From: a bacterium | GTDB taxonomy: Bacteria; Patescibacteriota; Patescibacteriia; UBA9934; GWF2-40-263 | DNA length: 32,241 bases | Reading direction: 5' to 3' | Assembly: GCA_020057555.1 (NCBI GenBank) | Contig: JAGVFR010000009.1 | Coordinates: 1 to 32,241 of the forward strand | Shown: in pieces, positions 1 through 9,451 of the stretch | Numbering within the stretch: the stretch's first letter is position 1 | Layout of the letters: the number at the start of each line of letters is the position of its first letter | Notes under the pieces: generated by a model | The model's database searches: none | What the model was told of the DNA's origin: nothing | Seen by the model: the letters and a program-made list of their open reading frames with translations, nothing else | Made by a program: the position numbers and the translations under genes

Positions 1-3000
1 ACTTATGGCGCGCCAGATGATTGCGATGTGTCAGGGCAAGCTCTTCAAAATTCAGGTTACAAGTGGAACGCGTGGACATCCAAAGACACGCCAGATAATT
101 ATAAAGTCGCTCAAGGTGGCACAACACAGGATGTGGCGTTCATGCTGAAAAACGGCGCGATTCAACTTGCCACAACGCTTCCGCAATGGTGCACATCACA
201 ATGTTTGAATGCTGGAGCCACAATCAAACACACCCAAGCGGTTTGTGGAGATGGAATTGTTGATTACAACGGTGATGGAAAAAATGAAGTTGAAGAATGC
301 GATGATAAAAATACAAACTCCGGAGATGGGTGTTCTTCAAGTTGTTTGAAAGAGGGTTCGACTTTGACTTGTGGAAATAATGTCGTGGATTCAGGAGAAC
401 AATGCGATGACGGAAATACTTCTGCAGGAGATGGATGTGATTCGACGTGTTTGAATAATGGATCGTCTTCAGTTGGCGCGACATGCGGAGATGGTATTGT
501 TGATTTTGCTCCACAGACCGGAGGCGAAGATTGTGATGATAAAAATATAAAAAATGGCGATGGTTGTTCAAGTCAATGTTTGTTTGAAGGCGCGGTCGCA
601 AAAGAGTTGGTCTATGCGACTTGTGGAAACACGAAAATCGAATCAGGAGAAGATTGCGATGATGGCAACGCTGTTTCTGGCGATGGATGCAGTGAAAAAT
701 GTTTGAAAGAAGGATCATCATTGCAATATGCTTCTCCGTCATTTTGTGGCGACAGCAAAGTTCAAACAGGAGAAGAGTGCGATGACGGAAACACTGTTTC
801 CGGAGACGGCTGTAATATAAAGTGTTTGAACGAAGGCGCGTCAGTTCAATATGGTGCTCCATCATATTGTGGAGATGGTCAAATTCAAACAGGCGAAGAA
901 TGTGATGTGACAGCCGGCCAAACACTTTCAATAGGTGGATACGCGGCCGCGCAGATTAGCGCCAACGCTCCAAAAGAAGTTGATAAAACAACTGGTTATG
1001 CAGTTTCGACTATCACCGCGCAGGCCGAAGGAGTAACAGGCGACGCGGAGTTAAAAGTTGATTGTTCCTGTGAATCAGATCAAGCGTGTGGAGATTATAA
1101 AACCCTAGGATGTGGCGCAGGGAGTTGTTGTTTCCTTCGTCCAAAAACAAAAACACCTTTTCAGCCGCCTGGCGGAACAGGTCCTGGAGGTTTGGGGTAT
1201 TGTAGAAACACTGCGGTTGCTGTGAAATTTGATCAGAAAATGGATCCGAAATCATTTGGTGAATTTGACAAAAATAAGAATGGAAAAATTGACTCCGGAG
1301 AATCCGCAAACATTCGACTGCAATTGTTCATGAAAGACGGAAAATTAATTGCAACAAATCCGTTGCTTTGTCCGTCGAATTATCAACTCGTTTCAAACGG
1401 ACAAGCGCAGTCAGGTTGGTTTGCACAGATTTGGAATATTGTTAAAACAGGATTTTGGACAGTTTTTGGAAAAGACGTATCAGCTGCAGGAACTTCATGT
1501 TACGCGCCAGTGAGTTTTCAGACGATTGATGTATCGGACGGTCAAAAGATTGTGCTTGAATATGGTGATCTTCTTGAACCAAATTCTGTTTATCAGGTTA
1601 AGATTTTTGGTGACAGTAATGTTACAGATAACAATCCAGCAGGAGTTTTAAGTGAAAATGGAGTTGGAGTGTGTTTGGGTGGAACGTGCGGTTTTGGAGT
1701 TTTGGCTCATCAGTTTTCAATTGGAAAAGAAGTTTGCTTGCTTGAAGCAGTTAAGGTTGAAGACAATGGAAAAGTCAACAAGCAACAATATGAAGACGCA
1801 AGTTTCGGATTCTTTTCAAAGAAAGATGAAACGCACGAGTTTGTCGCGCAAGCTTTGACATATCGTGATGGACTTAGTGTTTACGAACCGATCAGCAAAA
1901 CTTTGAATTACAGTTGGACTTGGGATTGGGGTTCATCGTACGCAACTGGTGCAGTTGAAAATATAGTTGATCTTGCAACAGGTGACACTGGAAAATTAGA
2001 AAAAGCAAAATTTTCGTCAGTTGGCAACAACGGACTTGAGTATGTGATTGCGACTGCAAAGATCAACAAAGATACATTTAATAATCCAACAACCACAGGA
2101 AAACAAACCGCAGGCCAGCTTGAAGTTACAGCTCTTGTTTGCGAAAACCCATGGCCGGCTTTAACTTCCGCGCTTGGTTTTCCATATATTGAAAAAACAG
2201 ATCCAACAAAACCATCAAATTTTGGTTTTTATTATTGTCGCGACCGCGGCGTAGAAGGAATAACAGATGATCTCCCGTCGCTTGCTGATCCAGTTGACGT
2301 AACTTCTGTTGCAACAGCCGGACTTTTACAGGAACTTTTCTTCAAAGTTCAAGGAACTCCTGACGCGATTGGAGTGCGAGTTTTCCAAAATCCAAATTAT
2401 CTTTCACCTAAAGCTTGGTTTGAGTCGCAAAAGTTTTTGGGCACTTACAAAGAAATTGACATTGACGGATATCAAGCGATTCAGTCCGGAAACACTGCGT
2501 ACGTTGCGGCCGCGAACAAAAATGGAAATATAATTTATCCAAACATTTACGTTGTTTCATATAATCCAAACGCCGGAGCTGACGCGAAAGAAATTTTCAC
2601 GCAGATTTTTGATCATTGGAAATTTAACGCGAACACAACAGACGTAAGCAATGTTGGTTTGTGTAAGACTGGAACCTCGTATGTTCAAAACGACAAAGGA
2701 GATTTTGTAAATTGTTCTTGGGATGGGGATTGTTTGGAAACGTTTGTTAATGGCGAGTGTACAATCACAAAGAACAAACCAGCAACAGCGGCTGAATGTC
2801 CGCTTGCGTCAACCAAAAACGCTTTTTGCGATAATGACAAATCAAAATTACAAAACGACATGCAACGATTGACGGACGTCACAACAACGATTTCTGCTTT
2901 GAATAAATACGGATTACAAAACAAACATTGTTCAGTTACAAAAAATCAAGGATGCTCATCAGATCCGCAGTGCCCGGGTGATGAAGTGTGCGTTGAGGGT

Positions 3001-6000
3001 TATCCAACAGTTCAACAAGGAACTTATGTTCCGGCAATGAGCGTAAGTAAATGGGAATCATGGAACGCGGTTCTCTCAAACGCGGTTGGTTCAACTTTAC
3101 CAAAAGATCCGATTGACGCTTTCTGGCAGGATTGCAAACAACAAGGTGAAGGTTTTGATCCTTTAACTTGCTTCAATGGTTTGGCAGGAAAGTTTGTTTG
3201 TCCAAAAGGATCTCATGTGTATGGTTATCAAAATAAAGGTGGGGAAAAGTATAAATTGTTTACTCAATTGGAATACGGAGTTTCGCCATGGAATTTTGCG
3301 ATAGATCAGTTTACAGATGATGATGTGACAGTTGTTGCCGAGTATTTGAGCGGACTAGCTGGAGTTCCAAAAGGATTTGTTTCAAATCCACTCTTCTGCG
3401 CTGACAACACAAGCTGGGGAATTTCAGCTGTATGCGGTGATGGAGTTGTTGGATCAAATGAAACATGTGAGCCAGGGCAAGTTAAGGCCGTATATCTTGC
3501 TGATGGATATGTGAATGTTTCTTGTAAAGATGATTGTTCAAATTATCAAACCGCGGCAGAAGCGATCGCGGCAGGATCACCAAAGATTGCCTTTAAATGC
3601 GGAAACGGTGTGCTTGAAGGAGATGAAAAATGCGATGATGGCGCGCAAAACGGAACTTACGGTCATTGCGCTGAAAGCTGTACGTTCACAAATGCGTTTT
3701 TGTGTGGAGATGGATATTTGGCTGGAGGCGAGCAATGTGATTGTGGATCGATTGATAATTTTGCGACTCTTCCAGCAACAAGTTGGGCAAAGCTAAATAG
3801 CTGTGAAGTGTCAAACGGGCAATACGGCAATACAACAACCAAAACTTGCACTTACGATTGTAAACAACCAGGACTTTCTTGCGGAGATAAAGAAGTGAAC
3901 GGGCCAGAAGAATGTGATGGAGGATTACAGGAGTGGGCTGGGAAACTTTGCCCAGACAACAAAACAACATGCACAACAGATAATGATTGTTCAAGTGGCG
4001 TTTGTGGAACGGGTAGCCAAGCTTGCGGAAGCAGTAAAGTCTGTGTTGATGCAAGCGATGTTGGAAAACAATGCGGTGCCAATAACCAATGTATAAGCGA
4101 TAAATGTAACAACTCGAAATGTCTTGGTGTAGATGATGTTGGAACACAATGTACCGTCGGTACACAGTGCGATAGCACCAAATGTTCAGATTTCACATAC
4201 GAACTAACTCGAACGCGAGTTTGTCAAAATGATTGTTCATGGCCTGGCTTTTCTTCCTGTCAGGGCGGAGATCAGTTTTGCGGAAACGGTAAAATAGAAG
4301 GAACTGAAGCGTGTGATGACGGAAATAAATCAAACAATGATAGTTGTACAAACGGATGTCAAAAAAATATCTGCGGTGATGAATATGTTTATAGCGGAGT
4401 TGAAGCGTGCGATAATGGAAACGAAAACGTGGGTCCAAACGATCTAAATCCGTGCGAAGCTTCATACAGCGACACGTGCAATTATTGTAATTGGCAATGT
4501 CAGTACAAGACTTTGTCAGGTTCGTATTGCGGCGATGGCGTAAAAAATGGAAATGAATTTTGTGATGGAAATGATCAACCTTATTGGTGTTTCGAAAAGG
4601 ATGCAAGTGGTGAAGTTTCACGCGGCGCGAGCTGTTCAAAAGCAGTCGCGCTTAAATTAGGCGCGGAAGGTACTTGCGCAAATGGATATACATGTCATTA
4701 CACAGGTGTTTGCAATGGTGGAGTGAATAATGGAAAGCCGTGCACACTTCAACCGACAAACAAAACAGCGGCAGAATATCTTGCCTCGGCAAACCAATTT
4801 TCTTGCGGAACAGATAGTCAATGTGTTGCGCCTGTTTGCGCGAGCGATTGTTCAAACACATGCCCTTTCACATTTAAGAAAGTTGGTATTTTTGCGCAAA
4901 GCGAGTTGTCGGGTTCTCAACCGCTTCCGAGCGTTGATTTGTACAGCTATTTCAACAAAGAAAAATTATCACCAGACAATGCTGTTTTGCACATTCCAGC
5001 TTGCTCTGTTGGAACAAAGATTACAGCGAACATTGACAACTCAAACGTCATCGAGCCAAACATTGATATTGTTTTTGTAACAGATTTAACTGGAACGATG
5101 GAAGACGGTCCAGATGGAAAAGCCGCCACTGCCCCAGAGCGTAGAATTGATATTGTGTCAGAAGCGGCAAAGCAAGCAATTGATGATTTGTATGACGCGT
5201 ATCAAGGCAACGACGGAGAAATCAGAATTGGTTTAGTGTCATATGGATACGGGCCAGCAGGAGAGCAGATTGATGAAAATACATACACGCATAATGTTCA
5301 AGATGATGTACTCAATGTGCTTGTTACAGATCCAACAAGCACAGAAAGTTTATTGCCATTGAATGAAGCTGGGAATAAAGCAAAATTGCAGAGCATTGTT
5401 GAAACATATAAAGACAATACCGGCGGTTGGACTTTAACTGGTTCAGCAATTCAAAAAGCAATAAAAATTCTAGATGAACAATCTCCATCTGAAAACCAGA
5501 AATTTGTGATTCTTCTTGCCGATGGACAAGCAAATCATGGTCTTGGAGAATATACTCCAGACAATAAACCAGCACACGACATATTATTGCATTGTTCTCA
5601 GATGACTTTTGAAAACGACACAAATAAAGATTATCTAAAAGAATATGGAAGTTTCGTTCCATATGAAGGAAAGGACGCTTGTATTGCCGAAGCTCGTTAT
5701 GAAGATGGAATGATTTTTGATCATATCAAATCTGGTGATATCACGTTTTATTCAGCAGTCATTTCAGATGAGGTTTCTGATAAAGCTTACATGGAACATT
5801 TGTCTAGTATGAAGTGTATAGGGTATGAAATGGCAGACATCAACGATTGTTCTGAAGGGAATTATGCATATGATGCTAACACTGGAAAAGGTATAGAAGC
5901 AATGTACAAGAAAATCATTGAATCTGTTTTGACATCAACAACGACAGTTACAGCGACAAAAGCAAATGATTCAAGTTCAGAAACAGCGATCACTCCTGTG

Positions 6001-6141
6001 GGACAGAATATCGAATTGCCTCTGCCTAAAACATTCGCGTGTCAAAACAAGCAAACTTTGATGCCGATCCAGACCATCTTCAACGGAACCGGAACAATGC
6101 ATTTCGATAACATTACATTTGAGTATTGTCCGACGCAGTAA
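1..6141 (+). CDS. Giant Cys-repeat, Ig-like and vWA surface protein (5' end outside window)
   Basis: The frame is open from base 1, so the gene starts upstream; the GTG at 28 is probably internal. The product exceeds 2,000 residues. About 13 DUF4215/Myxococcus-type Cys repeats (pattern CGDGxxxxxEECDDGN..GDGCSxxC) lie in two blocks, nt ~240-910 and ~3430-4600. Between them, nt ~1200-1740 resembles a Big_5/SbsA Ig-like domain (VKFDQKMDPKSF) with an EF-hand-like loop DKNKNGKIDSGE near nt 1267. A vWA domain occupies nt ~5055-5940, with MIDAS elements DLTGT, a downstream GWTLTGS and LLADGQ. No membrane segment follows it, so anchoring must be N-terminal or through partners. A cell-surface adhesion or binding role is inferred from the domains. 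The next three genes also carry calcium-loop motifs, which suggests one surface system. Confidence 0.9.
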   Translation, partial: TYGAPDDCDVSGQALQNSGYKWNAWTSKDTPDNYKVAQGGTTQDVAFMLKNGAIQLATTLPQWCTSQCLNAGATIKHTQAVCGDGIVDYNGDGKNEVEECDDKNTNSGDGCSSSCLKEGSTLTCGNNVVDSGEQCDDGNTSAGDGCDSTCLNNGSSSVGATCGDGIVDFAPQTGGEDCDDKNIKNGDGCSSQCLFEGAVAKELVYATCGNTKIESGEDCDDGNAVSGDGCSEKCLKEGSSLQYASPSFCGDSKVQTGEECDDGNTVSGDGCNIKCLNEGASVQYGAPSYCGDGQIQTGEECDVTAGQTLSIGGYAAAQISANAPKEVDKTTGYAVSTITAQAEGVTGDAELKVDCSCESDQACGDYKTLGCGAGSCCFLRPKTKTPFQPPGGTGPGGLGYCRNTAVAVKFDQKMDPKSFGEFDKNKNGKIDSGESANIRLQLFMKDGKLIATNPLLCPSNYQLVSNGQAQSGWFAQIWNIVKTGFWTVFGKDVSAAGTSCYAPVSFQTIDVSDGQKIVLEYGDLLEPNSVYQVKIFGDSNVTDNNPAGVLSENGVGVCLGGTCGFGVLAHQFSIGKEVCLLEAVKVEDNGKVNKQQYEDASFGFFSKKDETHEFVAQALTYRDGLSVYEPISKTLNYSWTWDWGSSYATGAVENIVDLATGDTGKLEKAKFSSVGNNGLEYVIATAKINKDTFNNPTTTGKQTAGQLEVTALVCENPWPALTSALGFPYIEKTDPTKPSNFGFYYCRDRGVEGITDDLPSLADPVDVTSVATAGLLQELFFKVQGTPDAIGVRVFQNPNYLSPKAWFESQKFLGTYKEIDIDGYQAIQSGNTAYVAAANKNGNIIYPNIYVVSYNPNAGADAKEIFTQIFDHWKFNANTTDVSNVGLCKTGTSYVQNDKGDFVNCSWDGDCLETFVNGECTITKNKPATAAECPLASTKNAFCDNDKSKLQNDMQRLTDVTTTISALNKYGLQNKHCSVTKNQGCSSDPQCPGDEVCVEGYPTVQQGTYVPAMSVSKWESWNAVLSNAVGSTLPKDPIDAFWQDCKQQGEGFDPLTCFNGLAGKFVCPKGSHVYGYQNKGGEKYKLFTQLEYGVSPWNFAIDQFTDDDVTVVAEYLSGLAGVPKGFVSNPLFCADNTSWGISAVCGDGVVGSNETCEPGQVKAVYLADGYVNVSCKDDCSNYQTAAEAIAAGSPKIAFKCGNGVLEGDEKCDDGAQNGTYGHCAESCTFTNAFLCGDGYLAGGEQCDCGSIDNFATLPATSWAKLNSCEVSNGQYGNTTTKTCTYDCKQPGLSCGDKEVNGPEECDGGLQEWAGKLCPDNKTTCTTDNDCSSGVCGTGSQACGSSKVCVDASDVGKQCGANNQCISDKCNNSKCLGVDDVGTQCTVGTQCDSTKCSDFTYELTRTRVCQNDCSWPGFSSCQGGDQFCGNGKIEGTEACDDGNKSNNDSCTNGCQKNICGDEYVYSGVEACDNGNENVGPNDLNPCEASYSDTCNYCNWQCQYKTLSGSYCGDGVKNGNEFCDGNDQPYWCFEKDASGEVSRGASCSKAVALKLGAEGTCANGYTCHYTGVCNGGVNNGKPCTLQPTNKTAAEYLASANQFSCGTDSQCVAPVCASDCSNTCPFTFKKVGIFAQSELSGSQPLPSVDLYSYFNKEKLSPDNAVLHIPACSVGTKITANIDNSNVIEPNIDIVFVTDLTGTMEDGPDGKAATAPERRIDIVSEAAKQAIDDLYDAYQGNDGEIRIGLVSYGYGPAGEQIDENTYTHNVQDDVLNVLVTDPTSTESLLPLNEAGNKAKLQSIVETYKDNTGGWTLTGSAIQKAIKILDEQSPSENQKFVILLADGQANHGLGEYTPDNKPAHDILLHCSQMTFENDTNKDYLKEYGSFVPYEGKDACIAEARYEDGMIFDHIKSGDITFYSAVISDEVSDKAYMEHLSSMKCIGYEMADINDCSEGNYAYDANTGKGIEAMYKKIIESVLTSTTTVTATKANDSSSETAITPVGQNIELPLPKTFACQNKQTLMPIQTIFNGTGTMHFDNITFEYCPTQ

Positions 6142-6159
6142 CTACCACTTCGTTATTCT

Positions 6160-6957
6160 ATGAATATCAACGATTATCCATTCGAACAAAAACAAATCTC
6201 ATGGAAACCTGTGGCGATTGTCGCTGGCGGAGTTTTGATTGCGGTGTTTTTGGTGATTGGCGCGTTTAGATTGATCAATGGAAGAAACGAAACAGTATTA
6301 CAAACAAAAGAAGTTGAAAAACAACGCGCGGCAATTGAGCAAACATGTGAATCCGCAACAAACAAAGAAGAATGCGTGCAACAACAAACGCAGAAACTCG
6401 CTTCTCAAACCGGAAACGTTTTGTTTTGCGATGGACTTACAGACAAAAGTTATGACGCTTGCGTCTGGGAACTCGGAGTTGATAAGAAAGAAACGGTGAT
6501 TTGTGAAAAAATAATTAACGAAGAATGGAAAAGACTTTGTTTGGATAGTGTGAATTACGCGCTGGCAGTTTCTGCTCAAGATGCGAAATTGTGTGATAAA
6601 ATACAAAACGAGAATAAAAGACTTGGATGTCACAATGGTCTTGAACCGATAACAGCAGAAAATTGTGCGTCACTTGGAAAAGACCCTGCCCAGTGTGAGC
6701 TGTTAGTCGTGTCAAAAGAGGCAAACTTAAAACAGGATTCCCGCGTTTGTGATAAACTCGCAAACGTTGGACAGGCCGAGTACTGTAAAGAGGAATTACT
6801 TTTGGTTAATGATCCCGATTTTGATGATTTGGATGACACACAAGAAAAATTGTACGGGACTGATCCATACAAAGCTGACACTGACACAGATGGATATAAT
6901 GATAATCAAGAAGTTTCGGCTGGATATAATCCAAAAGGACCTGGGAAATTAGAATAA
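6160..6957 (+). CDS. Single-pass membrane protein with Cys-rich ectodomain and C-terminal TSP3-like calcium loops
   Basis: 265 residues. A short basic N-terminus precedes one hydrophobic segment (about residues 17-38, VAIVAGGVLIAVFLVIGAF). A charged ectodomain follows with regularly spaced Cys residues (CESATNKEECV, CDGL, CVWEL, CEKI, CDKI, CDKLAN). The last ~45 residues are thrombospondin type 3-like: DPDFDDLDDTQEKLYGTDP, then ADTDTDGYNDNQE. Such Asp-rich loops bind calcium in known families. The gene starts 18 bp after the giant surface gene, so the two are probably co-transcribed. No Shine-Dalgarno is visible. The role is not known; a partner of the giant protein at the cell surface is an inference. 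Confidence 0.85.
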   Translation: MNINDYPFEQKQISWKPVAIVAGGVLIAVFLVIGAFRLINGRNETVLQTKEVEKQRAAIEQTCESATNKEECVQQQTQKLASQTGNVLFCDGLTDKSYDACVWELGVDKKETVICEKIINEEWKRLCLDSVNYALAVSAQDAKLCDKIQNENKRLGCHNGLEPITAENCASLGKDPAQCELLVVSKEANLKQDSRVCDKLANVGQAEYCKEELLLVNDPDFDDLDDTQEKLYGTDPYKADTDTDGYNDNQEVSAGYNPKGPGKLE

Positions 6958-6963
6958 TATTTT

Positions 6964-6987
6964 CGCAGGCTAAAGCCTGCGGCTACC
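6964..6987. repeat. REP-like palindrome
   Basis: The 18-nt perfect palindrome CGCAGGCTAAAGCCTGCG is followed by GCTACC, in the 39-nt gap between two genes. Its GGCTTTAGCC core (read on the minus strand) recurs in the hairpin after ftsZ (12288-12305). Palindromes of this type are common dispersed repeats in bacteria. No T-run follows, so it is unlikely to be a terminator. Confidence 0.6.
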
Positions 6988-6996
6988 AATATAAAT

Positions 6997-7617
6997 ATGT
7001 TTGAAAATTTACCAAAATCACCCGAAGATATTTTTGAAAAAACAGATGAAGCCGCGCCTCATGTTGCTCCGCCAACTGCCCCGCAAACAGTTCCTATTTT
7101 ATCTGTTCCTGCTACGTCTCCGGAGCCTGTTCAACCTATTTCACAATCGTTGCCAGAATCGTCTTCTGGCGGAGGTGGTGGTCATCTCAAAACGATCATT
7201 ATTATTATCGCAATTTTGGTTGTGATCGGCGGAGCGTTTTTAATTTCTTGGCGAATTTTAAGTTCGCGAACTCCTGTAACTCCACAAGAACCAATTACCG
7301 AAGAAACAGCCAAAACAGAAACACAACAACCATCAGCCGCTCTTGAAACAGAACCAGAGCCTGAGGTTGTACAGCCTGAAGTTGATACAGATAAAGACGG
7401 GCTTTCTGATTTGCAAGAAGCACAACTTGGAACAAGTTCAAAGAGTTCAGATACTGATGGAGACTTTTTGTTTGATCTTGAAGAGCTTGAAGTTTACGGA
7501 ACAAATCCTCTGAATTCAGATTCTGATGGTGATGGATTTTTGGATGGAAATGAAGTGAAAGCCGGATACGATCCAAACGGAACAGGGAAGTTGCTTGAGG
7601 TTCCGACAGGAAGTTAA
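6997..7617 (+). CDS. Membrane protein with Pro-rich cytoplasmic tail and TSP3-like calcium repeats
   Basis: 206 residues. The N-terminal ~55 residues are Pro/Ala/Ser-rich, ending in a Gly run (SSSGGGGGH). One membrane segment follows (about residues 66-88, TIIIIIAILVVIGGAFLIS), then a Glu/Thr/Pro linker. The C-terminal ~75 residues contain three TSP3-like loops: DTDKDGLSDLQE, DTDGDFLFDLEE and DSDGDGFLDGNE, ending in AGYDPNGTGKL. The layout is a cytoplasmic tail, one membrane pass and an outside calcium-loop domain. The 7669 gene has the same plan, so the two are probably paralogues. No signal-peptidase site is evident. Function unknown. Confidence 0.85.
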   Translation: MFENLPKSPEDIFEKTDEAAPHVAPPTAPQTVPILSVPATSPEPVQPISQSLPESSSGGGGGHLKTIIIIIAILVVIGGAFLISWRILSSRTPVTPQEPITEETAKTETQQPSAALETEPEPEVVQPEVDTDKDGLSDLQEAQLGTSSKSSDTDGDFLFDLEELEVYGTNPLNSDSDGDGFLDGNEVKAGYDPNGTGKLLEVPTGS

Positions 7618-7619
7618 GT

Positions 7620-7665
7620 AGAAGTCCAAGAGGCCCAAGATGGCCGAGAAGACCAAGAGGAAAGA
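7620..7665 (+). repeat. Purine-rich imperfect tandem repeat before the 7669 gene
   Basis: The gap holds near-repeats of a CCAAGAGGCC / AAGATGGCC / GAGAAGACCAAGAGG unit. Its final AGAGGAAAG lies just upstream of the ATG at 7669 and could act as a weak ribosome binding site. Nothing else is seen here. Confidence 0.4.
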
Positions 7666-7668
7666 CAT

Positions 7669-8664
7669 ATGCCTGACGTTTTTCAACAATCTCAAACACC
7701 TTCTCAAGAAACGGGTTCAAAATCGAACGCACAGATTTTTACGATGCCAGAACAATATCGTCATGGCAAAGAAGCAAAAGTTGTTGAACCTAAGATTCAG
7801 ACAAAACCAGTGGCAACACAGACAATTCCAACAATACCTCCGCCACTTCCAAAACCAATTCCGACATTGCCTTTGAAAAAAGGATTTTCCTCTTCAACAA
7901 AAGCATTGCTCATTGCTGGAGTTGTAATTGTTCTTGCCTTGATTGTTGTTGGATATTTGCTTTTGCGAACATCTCAACCAAAAAATGAAAATCAAGTTCA
8001 GCCAACTTCGGAAACACAACCAACTCCACGTCCTGAACCAGAGCCAACACAAACACCAGAACCAGAATCCGAGCCAGTCGTTGAAAGTCCGTTTTCAAAC
8101 GAAATTGTTCCGGGAAAAGATTCAGATTCAGATGGTTTAACAAACATTGAGGAAACAATGATTTATAAAACTAATCCAAATCTTCCAGATACAGATCTTG
8201 ATGGATTTTTGGATGGCAACGAAGTGTTTCATCTTTACAATCCGAGTGCTAAATCTCCGGGCACATTGCTCGAAGCTGGTTTTGTTTCGAAAACAACAAT
8301 TACGCCAAAAATTGAGTTGATATATCCGTTGATTTGGCAAACACAAACCGGTGAGAATTTATCAGTTTCAATTATCACTACAACCGGTGAAACTTTTGCT
8401 GTCAGTGTTATCTCTCAAACTCAAGAAGCGCTTTCGCAAACAATTCAAAATTGGATTGGAGAACAAGGCGGACAAGAAAATGTTGTTAAAACATCAACCA
8501 AGACAGGAAAAGAATTTTATATGACTCAAGACAAGAGATCAGCGATCGTTGTTGTTGGAACAGATGTTTTGTCGTTCGAATATGATGTTTTTTCAAAGAC
8601 GACTATTGATTATGTACAAACTTTCCAAATGATAATCAATAGCTTGCAAGAAGTTGCATTATGA
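7669..8664 (+). CDS. Membrane protein with TSP3-like calcium loops and extra C-terminal domain
   Basis: 331 residues. A Gln/Pro-rich N-terminal region of ~80 residues is followed by a membrane segment (about residues 80-102, ALLIAGVVIVLALIVVGYLLL). A long Pro/Glu/Thr linker with repeated PEP motifs comes next. Two TSP3-like loops follow (DSDSDGLTNIEE, DTDLDGFLDGNE). Unlike the 6997 paralogue it ends with ~130 further residues of probable alpha/beta fold (from PKIELIYPLIWQ to the end) that I do not recognise. The stop overlaps the ybeY start by 4 bp (ATGA), so translation is probably coupled. Likely displayed outside the cell; function unknown. Confidence 0.85.
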   Translation: MPDVFQQSQTPSQETGSKSNAQIFTMPEQYRHGKEAKVVEPKIQTKPVATQTIPTIPPPLPKPIPTLPLKKGFSSSTKALLIAGVVIVLALIVVGYLLLRTSQPKNENQVQPTSETQPTPRPEPEPTQTPEPESEPVVESPFSNEIVPGKDSDSDGLTNIEETMIYKTNPNLPDTDLDGFLDGNEVFHLYNPSAKSPGTLLEAGFVSKTTITPKIELIYPLIWQTQTGENLSVSIITTTGETFAVSVISQTQEALSQTIQNWIGEQGGQENVVKTSTKTGKEFYMTQDKRSAIVVVGTDVLSFEYDVFSKTTIDYVQTFQMIINSLQEVAL

Positions 8665-9071
8665 TTCGCGCTGAAATGAATCAGACTTTGCTTAAAGGGG
8701 GAGAACAGTTTCCACAAGCAAAACTTGAAAAGCTTTTGCGTGTTGTCGGCCGATTTGTTAAAGAGAAAAACTACGAAGTATCTATAGCATTTGTAAACAA
8801 CAAGACAATCCGTTTTGCAAATCGCGTTTACAGAGGCAAAGATTCAGTGACGGACGTCCTATCTTTTTCACTTGAAAAAAATAGCGGAGAGATTCTTATT
8901 TCATATTCTCAAGCAAAAAAGCAAGCAAAGGAAGTTGGACACGGAATTCGAGAAGAAATATCGTTTTTGATTGTTCACGGGCTGTTACATCTTTTTGGAC
9001 ACGACCATGAGACATCAAAGGAAACGAAAAAAATGTTTGCGTTGCAGACAAAAATTTTGAATCAATTATGA
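8661..9071 (+). CDS. ybeY: Endoribonuclease YbeY (rRNA maturation factor)
   Basis: 136 residues, slightly short for the family. The diagnostic zinc-binding motif is intact near the C-terminus: VHGLLHLFGHDHE, that is HGxLHLxGxDH with three metal-ligand His. The upstream RGKDSVTDVLSFSL matches the family's TDVLSFP-type block. YbeY is a metallo-RNase involved in 16S rRNA 3' end processing and ribosome quality control. It overlaps the preceding gene and dgkA by 4 bp each (ATGA at both junctions), so the three are translated as a coupled unit. A ybeY-dgkA pairing is common in bacteria, which supports both calls. Confidence 0.95.
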   Translation: MIRAEMNQTLLKGGEQFPQAKLEKLLRVVGRFVKEKNYEVSIAFVNNKTIRFANRVYRGKDSVTDVLSFSLEKNSGEILISYSQAKKQAKEVGHGIREEISFLIVHGLLHLFGHDHETSKETKKMFALQTKILNQL

Positions 9072-9427
9072 TCAGTATTAGACGTCTAATAAAAAGTTTT
9101 TCTCACGCGCTTCGTGGCGTGCGAGTTGTATTCAAAAACGAACAAAGTTTTCGATTACAATCGTTCGCCGCTTTAGTAATAATTTTGTTAGCGATCTGGT
9201 TTCGCGTAAACGTCTTTGAATGGATCGTTCTTTTGCTGATGATCGCTCTTGTTTTGACCCTTGAACTTATCAACAGTGTTTTTGAACGCATCGTTGATAC
9301 TTTTAAGCCCAGAATTCACCCAATCGTTCGTGATATTAAGGACATAATGGCCGCGACAGTTTTACTTATGTCTTTGGTTGCGCTTGTGATTGGTGCAATG
9401 ATTTTTTCCTTGCGTTTGTTTTCATAG
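9068..9427 (+). CDS. dgkA: Diacylglycerol/undecaprenol kinase family protein
   Basis: 119 residues, the usual length for the small integral-membrane lipid kinases. Family marks are the N-terminal FSHALRGVRVVFKNEQSFR, the catalytic ELINSVFERIVD (ExxNxxxE) and DIKDIMAATVLLMSL (D-KD-A-AAVLL type). Three membrane helices are visible at residues ~32-47, 52-75 and 95-117. In Gram-positive-type bacteria this family phosphorylates undecaprenol to recycle the peptidoglycan lipid carrier; which lipid is used here cannot be read from the sequence. The start overlaps the ybeY stop. Confidence 0.93.
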   Translation: MISIRRLIKSFSHALRGVRVVFKNEQSFRLQSFAALVIILLAIWFRVNVFEWIVLLLMIALVLTLELINSVFERIVDTFKPRIHPIVRDIKDIMAATVLLMSLVALVIGAMIFSLRLFS

Positions 9428-9439
9428 ACGAGTTATACT
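9410..9439 (+). promoter_or_regulatory. Predicted ftsA promoter inside the dgkA 3' end
   Basis: -35 TTGCGT (9410-9415), 18-nt spacer, -10 TATACT (9434-9439). The ftsA ATG at 9452 lies 12 nt after the -10, leaving a leader of about 5 nt or none. No Shine-Dalgarno is present, so ftsA mRNA may be leaderless. Confidence 0.5.
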
Positions 9440-9451
9440 TCATCTATTCGT

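Noticed and set aside
224-931. Long minus-strand frame opposite the Cys repeats
   Set aside because: It is a His/Leu/Arg-rich shadow of the repeated Cys/Asp codons with no start signals.
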